Part shown: piece after piece, positions 42,197-50,596 of the stretch
How the letters are laid out: each line of letters opens with the position of its first letter
Numbering within the stretch: the first letter of the stretch is position 1
Origin: Microbacterium sp. Leaf151
GTDB taxonomy: Bacteria > Actinomycetota > Actinomycetes > Actinomycetales > Microbacteriaceae
Reading direction: 5' to 3'
Assembly (NCBI RefSeq): GCF_001424225.1
Contig: NZ_LMOR01000004.1
Span: forward strand, 1,060,679-1,123,520
Length of the DNA: 62,842 nucleotides
The notes under the pieces: model-generated
Seen by the model: the letters and a program-made list of their open reading frames with translations, nothing else
Told to the model about the DNA's origin: nothing
Databases searched by the model: none
Made by a program: the position numbers and the translations under genes

Positions 42197-43216
42197 TCAC
42201 CCGGAGAGCTCGACGCGTCGTCCGAGCCGTCCCGCCCACGCGTCGGCGGCCGCAGCGCGGAGCACGCGCAGCTTCGACGGACGCCGCGTGATCACCGTGC
42301 ACAGCAGACACAGCGCCCAGAAAAGACCCGCGTTCACCCCTCGCGCCACGCTGCGACGCCGTCCCGTCCGTAGCTCCCTGTGGATCCGGTTGCGGATCGA
42401 GTAGTAGAGCAGGGCGTCATTCGTCGACCGGAACATCGCCAGGACCTCGAAGCCGGGCGGCATCCACCGTTGTCCGCGGGGATCGACCACGATCGCGTCG
42501 CGGGAGAGACGTATGCGGCCGCCGGCGCGCACGATCCGAGACGTGTACTCGAGATCGTCTCCATAGAGGACCAGGTCTGCGTCGGGCAGTCCGATCCGCC
42601 GCAGCACGTCGAGGCGCACGAGCAGCCCGCCGTACGGCGCGTAGGAGAGATCCGCCCCCGTCTCCCCCATCCGAGGACGCCTCAGCCCGATGCGCTCGAG
42701 CGCGCGGCGGGCGAACAGCGCGAGTTCGACGCCGGCGAACGACCGATCCTCGCGCGGATGCTCACGGGCCTGCTCGACGCGCCGGGCCTCAGCGACATCG
42801 TCCGGTTCGGCGCTGGGGGCGCGCGTCGGTGCCACGGCGCACAGATCGTCGCCCGCGGCGCGCAGGGCCCCGTCCTCCTCCAGCAGGATCGACAGAGCGT
42901 CGCCCTGCGGCAGGTTGTCGTCATCGAGCAGCCAGACGTAGTCGGCATCCGACTCCAGGGCGCGGGCGATCGCGAAACCGAACGCCGGCGCGGACCCCTC
43001 GTTGCGCCCCAACCGGTGGTAGCGCACGAGCGGCTCGTGTGCCCGGGCGTACTCCCGCAGATCCCGCTGCGCGGCGGCGACCGAGCCGTTGTCCACCACG
43101 ACGACCGCCGTCACGCCGGCGGCACGCATCGCCTCCACGGTCGCGAGGCACGAGGCCGCGCGTGAGCCGTAGGTGACGGTGGCGCCGATGACGCGAGGAG
43201 GGGAGGAAGCAGCCAC
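42197..43216 (-). CDS. Family 2 glycosyltransferase (galactofuranosyl/rhamnosyl-type)
   Basis: A 339-residue GT-A enzyme. VIGATVTYGSRAASCLATVEAM opens the nucleotide-sugar domain. VVDNGS near 40 and the metal-binding acidic triad in YVWLLDDDN (about 93-101) follow, with LYGDDLEYTSRI (about 215) as the acceptor-side acidic block. The C-terminus is basic with one hydrophobic stretch (LFWALCLLCTVI). It probably adds a sugar to a cell-surface glycan at the inner membrane. It starts at GTG 43216 with a GAAAGG site, 3 bp after the GT4 gene in the same operon. Confidence 0.88.
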   Translation of the reverse strand: MAASSPPRVIGATVTYGSRAASCLATVEAMRAAGVTAVVVVDNGSVAAAQRDLREYARAHEPLVRYHRLGRNEGSAPAFGFAIARALESDADYVWLLDDDNLPQGDALSILLEEDGALRAAGDDLCAVAPTRAPSAEPDDVAEARRVEQAREHPREDRSFAGVELALFARRALERIGLRRPRMGETGADLSYAPYGGLLVRLDVLRRIGLPDADLVLYGDDLEYTSRIVRAGGRIRLSRDAIVVDPRGQRWMPPGFEVLAMFRSTNDALLYYSIRNRIHRELRTGRRRSVARGVNAGLFWALCLLCTVITRRPSKLRVLRAAAADAWAGRLGRRVELSG

Positions 43217-43219
43217 GGT

Positions 43220-44446
43220 TCACCTTTCGACAGGGGCGTTGAAGGGGCCGTAGATGCCGGCCAGGGTGAGCAGGAAACGGTCGGCGGAGAACTCCTCGAC
43301 GGCGATGCGCCGAACGGCTTCCGCCTGGAGGCGGGCGGCCGGCAGGTCGTCGAGGGCAGCGCTCACGGCCTCGGCCAGGGCGGCCGCGTCGTCCGCGATC
43401 GCGAACACCGAGAGGGTGTCGTCGACGATCCCCTCGACCCCGATGGTCGTCGACACGATCGGAATCCCCCGCACCATGGCATCCACGGTCTTGAACTTCA
43501 CACCGGCGCCCGCGCGGAGGGGGATCAACGCCACGGCGGCACCGGCGTAATACGGCTCGAGCGACTCCACCCGGCCGGTCACGAGGAGGGTTCCGGGGCG
43601 GCCTTCGGCCTCGTCGCGCATCTCGACGGTGGGGTGGGCGCCCGCGAAGACGAATCGGGCGTCCGGATGCCGGCGCTGGACGCGCGGCGCGATCTCGCGC
43701 ATGATCCACAGCGCCGCGTCGGCGTTGACCGAGCGGTCGAAGGCTCCGACGAAGAGGATCGACCCGCGGAGGGGAGGGGATACCGCGGGCGCGGGGAGCG
43801 CCTCCGCCAGCGGCGGTCGCACGACGCGCACCTCCGCCGACCGGGACGCCCGCTGCACGATGGCGGCATCCTTCCCGCTGAACACCAGCACCGTGTCCGC
43901 CTCGGCGTACACCCGGCGCTCGTCGCGGCGCACGGTCGTCAGACGACAGCGCGCCACCAGCGCTCGGGGATGCCAGCGACCCGCGCTCGCCCCGAGGAAG
44001 CGCTCGGCACTCTGGAGCAGCACATCGTGTGCGAACACGACCCGACGCGCCCGCGTCGTGACCCCGCGGCCGAGCCACCCCATCTCGGTCCACTGGAACT
44101 CGACCACGTCGGCGGTGAAGAAGAGGGCGTGCAGCTCGGCGGACGAGGCGAACGCCTTTCGCAGCCGCCGCACCGGACGGACGGGGAAGAAACGCTGCTG
44201 CTGCCGATCGAGGACGGCGACGACCCGGCGGAACCCCCGGGGCGGCGCGGGGATGTCGACGAGGACGCTCGCGAACTCCGCCACGGTCAGCGCCGCCGCC
44301 GCGCGGTTGTCGGCCGTGGCGGGAGCGACGACCGTGATCTCGTGCCCCAGTGCTCGAAGAGCGCGCAGGTGCCGGAGGAAGTACTGTCCGCCGGCGTGCG
44401 GAATCGCCTCGAACGGGACGACCGGGGCGACGCTGACGATCTGCAC
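43220..44446 (-). CDS. Family 4-type glycosyltransferase (GT-B)
   Basis: A 408-residue GT-B enzyme. The N-terminal domain starts VQIVSVAPVVPFEAIPHAGGQYFLRHLRALRALGHE. The C-terminal domain shows SILFVGAFDRSVNADAALWI and the donor-binding block ALIPLRAGAGVKFKTVDAMVRGIPIVSTTIGVEGI. I prefer GTG 44446 because the GGAAGG ribosome site then has 6 nt spacing. ATG 44452 would leave no spacing. It is transcribed divergently from the third glycosyltransferase. Products are presumably surface polysaccharide or glycolipid. Confidence 0.88.
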   Translation of the reverse strand: MQIVSVAPVVPFEAIPHAGGQYFLRHLRALRALGHEITVVAPATADNRAAAALTVAEFASVLVDIPAPPRGFRRVVAVLDRQQQRFFPVRPVRRLRKAFASSAELHALFFTADVVEFQWTEMGWLGRGVTTRARRVVFAHDVLLQSAERFLGASAGRWHPRALVARCRLTTVRRDERRVYAEADTVLVFSGKDAAIVQRASRSAEVRVVRPPLAEALPAPAVSPPLRGSILFVGAFDRSVNADAALWIMREIAPRVQRRHPDARFVFAGAHPTVEMRDEAEGRPGTLLVTGRVESLEPYYAGAAVALIPLRAGAGVKFKTVDAMVRGIPIVSTTIGVEGIVDDTLSVFAIADDAAALAEAVSAALDDLPAARLQAEAVRRIAVEEFSADRFLLTLAGIYGPFNAPVER

Positions 44447-44697
44447 GTGCATCCTTCCCGTCGACGTGCGATGAGCGGCGACGAACTCACACTCTGCGGG
44501 TGACGTCGGCATGTGGCGGGCTGAGCTCGCACGACGCGGACCGGGTGAACGCCATCGCGCACGGGGCCCACCGAGGGGTGAGCCCACCGTCCGACCGGGG
44601 CGGCGGGGCGGGGCTCCGTCAGGCGATCGCCCGGACGCACACGGGCGAGCCCGTAGTGTTCGGCCCGGCCGGACGCCCACCCGAGAAGGGACCCGCG

Positions 44698-45885
44698 GTG
44701 GACATCACCCACGTGCAGAGCAGCTTCATCGCCCCGTTGGGGGGCGCTGAATCGTACGTGCTGGCCCTCGCGACGGAGCAGGCACGCCGGGGTGACGACG
44801 TCGAGATCGTCACGGCGTGGACCGACCCGCTCACGGTGGAACGGGCGAATCGGGCCGGCGTCCGAGTGCGCACCGTCCGTGTGCGCCGGCCCTATCGCCC
44901 CGATCAGCACGGCGGCGGACCCGCCGCCAAGATCCTCTTCCACTCCCTCGACCTGATCGGCGCCCTCGCCCCCACGCCGCTCGTGCTCGACGTGCAGAAA
45001 CCCGGTCGACTGGTCCACGTTCACCGGTTCCAGGGTCTCGGCGGCCAGGTGCTGCGTGCGCGACTCTCACCCGTGGTCCACACGGCGCACGACTACTGTC
45101 TCGTCGACACGACGTCGACGACCATCCGCGACGGTCTCGAGCCCGACGACCTCGGCGACGTTCAGCGGCTCCGGGCCCGAGCGATCTGGAGGGCCGCGCG
45201 TCACGCCAGCATCCTGGTGTTCCCGAGCGAGCGCACACTGGCGCGCCACCGAGTCCTGGGGATGCCACGCGACGGTGTCGAGCAAAGGGTCGTCCCGCAC
45301 GGGTGGCCGGCCCCGGCCGCCGCGTCGCCTCCCGTCGATCCGTCGGTGCGCCCGCGCTTCGTCTTCCTCGGCAAGCTCCAGGCGGCGAAGGGCGTCTCGC
45401 TCCTCCTGCGGGCGTGGGCGTTGCTCGGTGTCGACGCCGAACTCGTCATCGCCGGCGACGGTCCGGAGCGGCCGGCGGTGGAACACGCGGCCGCTGCCGG
45501 CCTGGTCACGTACGCCGGGTGGGTCGACGGGGATGCCAAGGCCGCGCTGATCGCGTCAGCCACCGCGCTCGTCTTCCCGTCGCTCTGGCCCGAGACCTTC
45601 GGCCTCGTCATCGCCGAAAGCCTCCTCATGGGCCGTCCGGTGGTTGCGACCCCGCAGGCGGCTGGATCGTTCGTGCGCGACGGCGAGAACGGTCTCGTGT
45701 CGGCGGATGCGACCGCGGAGGCCCTCGCCGGTGCGCTCCGGCGCATCGCCCGCGACGCGTCCCTTCGCGCGCGACTGGCGCGCGGGGCCGCCGCCAGCGC
45801 GACCGCACTCGACTTCGGATCCCACGTCGACCGCGTCACCACGGTGTACGCCGACGCCCGGGAGATCTTCGCGCGACGTCGCTGA
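44698..45885 (+). CDS. Family 4 glycosyltransferase
   Basis: A 395-residue GT-B enzyme. ITHVQSSFIAPLGGAESYVLALATEQARRGDDVEIVTA is the typical N-terminal GG-x-E acceptor block. RFVFLGKLQAAKGVSLLLRAW and FPSLWPETFGLVIAESLLMGRPVVAT (the E-x7-E motif, near 298-305) form the donor site. It starts at GTG 44698 behind GAGAAGGG. A TAGTGT -10-like box lies at 44654-44659. It faces away from the GT4/GT2 pair, with a 250-bp divergent region between them. Confidence 0.9.
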   Translation: MDITHVQSSFIAPLGGAESYVLALATEQARRGDDVEIVTAWTDPLTVERANRAGVRVRTVRVRRPYRPDQHGGGPAAKILFHSLDLIGALAPTPLVLDVQKPGRLVHVHRFQGLGGQVLRARLSPVVHTAHDYCLVDTTSTTIRDGLEPDDLGDVQRLRARAIWRAARHASILVFPSERTLARHRVLGMPRDGVEQRVVPHGWPAPAAASPPVDPSVRPRFVFLGKLQAAKGVSLLLRAWALLGVDAELVIAGDGPERPAVEHAAAAGLVTYAGWVDGDAKAALIASATALVFPSLWPETFGLVIAESLLMGRPVVATPQAAGSFVRDGENGLVSADATAEALAGALRRIARDASLRARLARGAAASATALDFGSHVDRVTTVYADAREIFARRR

Positions 45886-46010
45886 GCGCGCGCCGAACGC
45901 GACACCCACGGGCGCGAGTGCGGGGCGCTCCGCGCGCGCGGAAGGGCACCTGTCCGACAACTTTGTCACGAGGGTCACGCGCGAGAAATACGGCGGAAAC
46001 GCGCGGTTCC

Positions 46011-46048
46011 TAGCATCGGACCATCGCCGGATGTTGGTCACACCAACA
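46011..46048 (+). promoter_or_regulatory. Promoter and FadR/GntR-type operator before the deaminase-ABC operon
   Basis: A -10-like TAGCAT (46011-46016) is followed by TGTTGGTCACACCAACA (46032-46048), a perfect inverted repeat around CAC with the TGGT-N3-ACCA core typical of FadR-subfamily GntR operators. It sits about 83 bp before the first gene. No FadR-type gene is in the window. Confidence 0.65.
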
Positions 46049-46130
46049 CTGACGCAGCCGCCCAGGCGGCTCGCCCCGTCGCCGTGGCGCTCATCTCGAC
46101 TCTCGTCATCCCGATTCACCGGAGGCCCTC

Positions 46131-47399
46131 GTGTCCGCCGTTCCACCCGTCTCGATCGCCGCCCTGCGGGGTGTGCGCCTCGCCTCCGGCGACCTCGTCG
46201 ACATCGCGCTCGACGGCGACGAGGTGCTGGCGGTCGTTCCCGCGGGCAGCCCCCTCCCCGAGACCGACGGGGCGACCCTCGACCTGACCGGGTATCTCGT
46301 CACCGCCGCGGGCGCCGAACCCCACGCGCACCTCGACAAGTCGCAATCGTGGGATGCCATCCAGCCGCCGTTCGGCGACCTCGAACGCGCCATCGACAGT
46401 TGGCACGCCTACGCCATGACCCTCGACGAGGACGACACGCTCGCTCGCGCCCGCTCCACGGCTCGGCGGATGCTGGCATCCGGGATCACCGCGGTGCGCA
46501 CGCACGTCGACCTGCTGCGCGGGGACGACGCGCTCACGGGCGTCCGCGCCCTCGTGCGCCTGCGCGCCGAGCTCGCCGGGCTCATGGACATCGAGCTGGT
46601 CGCCCTCGGCGGCCCGACCGTGCCCGACGAGGTGTTCGAGGCGGCCCTCGACGCGGGCGTCGACCTCGTCGGCGGCGCCCCGCACCTCGCCGACGACCCG
46701 ATCGCCGACCTCGAGCGCCTCATCGCACTGGCTCGCCGTCGCGACGTCGGGCTCGACCTGCACACCGACGAGAGCCTCGCGGGCTTCGACACCCTCGCCG
46801 CCTACGCCACCGCCGTCACGGGCTGGCACCGCCCCCGCACCGCGGGCCACTGCGTGCGGCTGAGCATGATGGCCGAGGCCGAACTCGACGTGCTCGCCGA
46901 CGGCATCCGCACCGCCGACATCGGCATCATCGCGCTGCCGATCACGAACCTCTACCTGCAGGGGTGGGGCGTCGATCGCGCGATCCCCCGCGGCATCGCA
47001 CCGATCGGCCGCCTCAAGGCCGCCGGTGTCCGCGTCGCCGCCGGTGCCGACAACGTGCGCGACCCGTTCAACCCCGTCGGGCGCTGCGACCACCTCGAGA
47101 CCGCCTCGCTCCTCGTCAGCGCCGGACACCTCGCCCCCGCCGACGCGATGGATGCCGTGACCATCGGCGCCCGCGATGTGATGGGCCTCGCGGTCGCCGG
47201 TCCCACGGCCGGAGCCCGAGCCGACCTCGTCGCCATCAAGGCGGACTCGCTCGGCGAGGCCGTCGCCTTCGCCAGTGCCGACCGCGTCGTGATCCACCGT
47301 GGCCGACTCGTCAGCCGCACGACCGTCTCGACCGAGACCGCGGCATCCGTCGCCCTCCCCGTCCCCACCCGCTCCGCCGCACCCGCGACGGCGTCGTAA
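46131..47399 (+). CDS. Cytosine deaminase-like amidohydrolase
   Basis: A 422-residue TIM-barrel metal hydrolase. The metal ligands appear as EPHAHLDK (His65, His67), DLHTDES near 213, AGHC near 238 and the GADNVRDPFNPVGRCD block near 306 with the catalytic Asp. This is the CodA-type layout (cytosine, isocytosine, creatinine and related cyclic amidine deaminases). All expected ligands are present. It starts at GTG 46131 behind GGAGG. First gene of the operon with an ABC importer, so the substrate probably comes from outside. Confidence 0.85.
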   Translation: MSAVPPVSIAALRGVRLASGDLVDIALDGDEVLAVVPAGSPLPETDGATLDLTGYLVTAAGAEPHAHLDKSQSWDAIQPPFGDLERAIDSWHAYAMTLDEDDTLARARSTARRMLASGITAVRTHVDLLRGDDALTGVRALVRLRAELAGLMDIELVALGGPTVPDEVFEAALDAGVDLVGGAPHLADDPIADLERLIALARRRDVGLDLHTDESLAGFDTLAAYATAVTGWHRPRTAGHCVRLSMMAEAELDVLADGIRTADIGIIALPITNLYLQGWGVDRAIPRGIAPIGRLKAAGVRVAAGADNVRDPFNPVGRCDHLETASLLVSAGHLAPADAMDAVTIGARDVMGLAVAGPTAGARADLVAIKADSLGEAVAFASADRVVIHRGRLVSRTTVSTETAASVALPVPTRSAAPATAS

Positions 47400-47428
47400 C
47401 CCGCCCCCAACGGAAAGTGAGCGCCCCC

Positions 47429-48205
47429 GTGACCTTGGCCTCTCCCGCCCCGGTATCCGTCGCGGATCCCACCGCGCCGATCCTGGACTTCCGCAACGTC
47501 GCCCTGACGTTCCCCAACGGCACCACCGCCCTCTCCGGCGTCGACCTCACCGTGAACCGCGGCGAATTCGTCAGCGTCGTCGGCCCCTCCGGTTGCGGAA
47601 AATCGACCCTGTTGCGCATCGCATCGGGGCTCGAGACCGCGACCGAGGGCGTCGCCACCGTCAACACCGACCGCATCGGCTACGTCTTCCAGGACGCCAC
47701 GCTCCTGCCCTGGCGCGACGTGCAGTCGAACGTCGAACTGCTCGCCGAACTCAACTGGCAGCCCAAGCGCGTCCGCACCCCGAAGGCGCAGTGGGCCATC
47801 GACCTCGTCGGGCTCAACGGCTTCGAGAAGCACCTGCCCAAGCAGATGTCGGGCGGCATGAAGATGCGCGCGTCGCTCGCGCGTTCGCTCACGCTCGACC
47901 CCGAACTCTTCCTGTTCGACGAGCCGTTCGGCGCGCTCGACGAGATCACCCGCGAACGCCTGAACGACGAGCTCATCAAGATCTTCGTCGCTCAGAAGTT
48001 CGGCGGGCTCTTCATCACCCACTCGGTCTCCGAGGCCATCTACCTCTCCACCAAGGTCGTCGTGATGTCGGGGCGTCCCGGTCACCTCGTCGACACCTTC
48101 GAGATCCCCTTCGACATGCCCCGCGACCCCGAGATCCGCTACACGGCCGAGTACGCGAAGCTCGTCGGCGAGGTCTCCCACGCCCTTCGGGAAGGACACT
48201 CATGA
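47429..48205 (+). CDS. ABC transporter ATPase, nitrate/taurine/pyrimidine-precursor type
   Basis: A 258-residue ATPase of the SsuB/TauB/ThiZ group. Walker A is GPSGCGKST (52-60), Q-loop FQD near 90, signature MSGGMKMR near 148, Walker B LFLFDEPFGALDE near 168 and switch His in ITHS near 199. GTG 47429 is chosen. GTG 47417 is in frame but its ribosome site would abut the start codon. It ends with a 4-bp overlap with the permease gene. Confidence 0.92.
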   Translation: MTLASPAPVSVADPTAPILDFRNVALTFPNGTTALSGVDLTVNRGEFVSVVGPSGCGKSTLLRIASGLETATEGVATVNTDRIGYVFQDATLLPWRDVQSNVELLAELNWQPKRVRTPKAQWAIDLVGLNGFEKHLPKQMSGGMKMRASLARSLTLDPELFLFDEPFGALDEITRERLNDELIKIFVAQKFGGLFITHSVSEAIYLSTKVVVMSGRPGHLVDTFEIPFDMPRDPEIRYTAEYAKLVGEVSHALREGHS

Positions 48206-49092
48206 GCACCACGTCTGCAGAGCCGGTCGTCGCCACGTCGTCCGCGCCCACGGGATCCACTCCCCCGCCCACCACGCCGCGCGCACGTACCGCGACCGCC
48301 CGCGGCCGGTTCGGAGCCCGCGCCTTCGCGCTCGGTCCGCCCCTCGCCGTGCTCGTGGTGCTGCTGGGCGGCTGGTACGCCATCTCGATCGGCCTCGCGG
48401 CATCGGGCAAGGGCTTCCTCATGCCCATGCCGCACGAGATGTTCACCCTCGGGTTCTTCGACCCGCAGGTAGGTGCCGACATCTGGATCGCGCTGTTCCG
48501 CACGACCGGCGTCGCCCTCACGGGCCTGTTCGTGGCCATGGTGCTCGGCATCGGCTGGGCGATCGCGATGTCGCTCGCGCGCTGGGTCGAACGCTCCACC
48601 TACGCCTACGCCGTCATGCTGCAGTGCATCCCGATCCTCGCGCTCGTGCCGCTGGTCGGATTCTGGTTCGGCTACGAGTTCCTCGCCCGCGTCATCGTCT
48701 GCGTGCTCATCGCCCTCTTCCCCATGGTGTCGAACACGCTGTTCGGCCTGCAGTCGGTCGACAAGTCGCAGCGCGAGCTGTTCCGCCTGCAGAAAGCCAA
48801 CAAGTGGACCGTGCTCACCAAGCTCACCCTCCCCGCAGCCCTGCCCTCGATCTTCGTCGGCATGCGGACCTCGGCGGGCCTGTCGGTCATCGGCGCGATC
48901 GTCGGCGACTACTTCTTCCGTCGCGGTGAGCCCGGCATCGGCTCGCTCATCGCCAACTACCAGTCGCGCCTGCAGAGCGCCGAGCTGTTCGCCGCCATCC
49001 TCGCGGCGTGCCTCCTCGGAGTGGCGATCTTCGCCCTCTTCGGCTGGATGTCGAAGGTGGCCGTCGGCCGCTGGTACGACAGCACCCTCTGA
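48202..49092 (+). CDS. ABC transporter permease (SsuC/TauC type)
   Basis: A 296-residue membrane protein. A 40-residue Thr/Pro-rich cytoplasmic N-terminus precedes about six membrane segments. The EAA-like loop is QRELFRLQKANKWTVLTKLTLPAALPSIFVGMR near 190-222, followed by SAGLSVIGAIVGDYFF, typical of SsuC-type permeases. ATG overlaps the ATPase by 4 bp. A 10-bp hairpin separates it from the binding-protein gene. Confidence 0.92.
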   Translation: MSTTSAEPVVATSSAPTGSTPPPTTPRARTATARGRFGARAFALGPPLAVLVVLLGGWYAISIGLAASGKGFLMPMPHEMFTLGFFDPQVGADIWIALFRTTGVALTGLFVAMVLGIGWAIAMSLARWVERSTYAYAVMLQCIPILALVPLVGFWFGYEFLARVIVCVLIALFPMVSNTLFGLQSVDKSQRELFRLQKANKWTVLTKLTLPAALPSIFVGMRTSAGLSVIGAIVGDYFFRRGEPGIGSLIANYQSRLQSAELFAAILAACLLGVAIFALFGWMSKVAVGRWYDSTL

Positions 49093-49108
49093 CCCGCACC
49101 ACTCCTCT

Positions 49109-49140
49109 CGGATGCCGCGCACGCACCGCGGCGGCATCCG
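49109..49140 (+). terminator. Intercistronic hairpin between permease and binding protein
   Basis: A perfect 10-bp stem, CGGATGCCGC (49109-49118) / GCGGCATCCG (49131-49140). It could protect the downstream or upstream mRNA half and set relative expression. Confidence 0.55.
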
Positions 49141-49199
49141 TCGCACCCGAAAACACCCGCACCCGAGAGCACCACCCCCGTCACAGAAAGCGAACCAGC

Positions 49200-50375
49200 A
49201 TGCAGCGCTCCACCCTCGTCCGCGGCACCGCCGTCACCGGCGCCGTCGCGATCGCCCTCACCCTGACCTCCTGCGCCGGCAGCGCCGCGGAGACCGCCCC
49301 CACCGCCGACATGGAGATCGGCTCGGTCGACCTGTCGGCCGACTGCCCCGCCACCATCGTCATCCAGACCGACTGGAACCCCGAAGCCGAGCACGGTCAC
49401 CTCTACGAGATGATCAAGGACGACTACACCATCGACGCCAACACCAAGGCGGTCACCGGTCCCCTGATGTCGGACGGCGAGTTCACCGGCGTCAACCTCG
49501 AGCTCCGCGCCGGTGGTCCCGCCATCGGCTTCCAGACCGTCTCGGCGCAGATGTACCAGGACGACGCCATCACCCTCGGCTACATCAGCACCGACGAGGC
49601 GATCCAGCTCTCGGACACCACCCCGACCAAGGCCGTCTTCGCCCCTCTCGACATCAGCCCGACGATGGTCATGTGGGACCCGACCACCTACCCCGACGTC
49701 AAGAGCGTGGATGACGTCAAGGCCGCCCTCTCGGCCAACGGCGGGGTGTGGCGCTACTTCGACGGCTCGGCGTACATCGAGTACCTCAAGAGCGCCGGGC
49801 TGGCCGATGCCTCGATCCTCGACGGCTCGTACGACGGCACCCCGTCGAACTTCGTCGCCGCCGGTGGCAAGGACATGCAGCAGGGCTTCGCCTCGGCCGA
49901 GCCCTACGTGTACCAGAACGAAGTCTCGGCGTGGGGCAAGCCCGTCGACTTCGCCCTCATCCACGACGCCGGATGGCAGACCTACCAGTCGTCGGTGTCG
50001 GTGAAGGCCGCCGACTTCGAGGAGCTGTCGCCGTGCCTGACGAAGCTCGTGCCTGTGCTGCAGAAGGCCGGCGTCGCTTACTACGCCGACCCGTCGGCGG
50101 CCAATGCCCTCATCCTCGACCTCGTCGACCAGTACGCCACCGGTTGGACCTACACGCAGGGCGTCGCCGACTACTCGGTCAAGACGCAGGTCGACCTCGG
50201 TCTCGTCGGCAACGGCACGAACTCCACCTACGGCGACTTCGACGACGACCGCTTCGCGGACTTCTTCGACAAGGCGAGCAAGGTGTACACCGACCTCGGC
50301 ACCCCGCCCGCGGCCGGCTACACCCCGGCCGACCTGTACACGAACGAGTTCGTCGACACCTCGATCTCGTTCTGA
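49200..50375 (+). CDS. ABC transporter substrate-binding lipoprotein, NMT1/THI5-like
   Basis: A 391-residue lipoprotein. The signal peptide ends in the lipobox LTSC (Cys near 25). IVIQTDWNPEAEHGHLYEMI is the opening strand of NMT1-type binding proteins, which bind pyrimidine precursors, riboflavin-like rings and other small N-heterocycles. VAAGGKDMQQGFASAEPYVYQNE near 218-240 fits the second lobe. ATG 49200 follows GAAAGCGA. It partners the ATPase and permease just upstream. The ligand is unknown but should be the substrate of the co-encoded hydrolases. Confidence 0.88.
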   Translation: MQRSTLVRGTAVTGAVAIALTLTSCAGSAAETAPTADMEIGSVDLSADCPATIVIQTDWNPEAEHGHLYEMIKDDYTIDANTKAVTGPLMSDGEFTGVNLELRAGGPAIGFQTVSAQMYQDDAITLGYISTDEAIQLSDTTPTKAVFAPLDISPTMVMWDPTTYPDVKSVDDVKAALSANGGVWRYFDGSAYIEYLKSAGLADASILDGSYDGTPSNFVAAGGKDMQQGFASAEPYVYQNEVSAWGKPVDFALIHDAGWQTYQSSVSVKAADFEELSPCLTKLVPVLQKAGVAYYADPSAANALILDLVDQYATGWTYTQGVADYSVKTQVDLGLVGNGTNSTYGDFDDDRFADFFDKASKVYTDLGTPPAAGYTPADLYTNEFVDTSISF

Positions 50376-50424
50376 CGGCTGCGGCCCGGCCCGCTTCGTG
50401 CGGGCCGGGCCGTCTCCGGTACCC

Positions 50425-50535
50425 GGTGGCATCGACAGGCTCCGCCACCTCGGCCTGAACCCAGGTCCCTGAGCTTGTCGAAGGGACCGGCACCCCGTTA
50501 AACCCCGGTGGCATCGACAGGCTCAGCCACCTCGG
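50425..50535. repeat. REP-like palindrome cluster
   Basis: A 29-nt unit (GGTGGCATCGACAGGCTC, then CGCCACC or AGCCACC, then TCGG) occurs at 50425-50453 and 50507-50535 (28 of 29 identical), each closing a GGTGGC/GCCACC stem. Between them lies a 25-nt palindromic unit at 50464-50488 (GGTCCC...GGGACC, core GAGCTTGTCGAA). The GAGCTTGTCGAAGGG core is a widespread bacterial REP-like sequence. It sits between the binding-protein and FAD-enzyme genes. Confidence 0.8.
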
Positions 50536-50596
50536 CCGCACCCGCCCCCCGACCCCCGGCATCCATCCCCACCCGTTCCACCCGGAGACACACCCC

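Noticed and set aside
50425..50535. Palindrome cluster considered as an insertion sequence or attachment site
   Set aside because: No transposase or integrase is present, and the units match the REP-like style instead.
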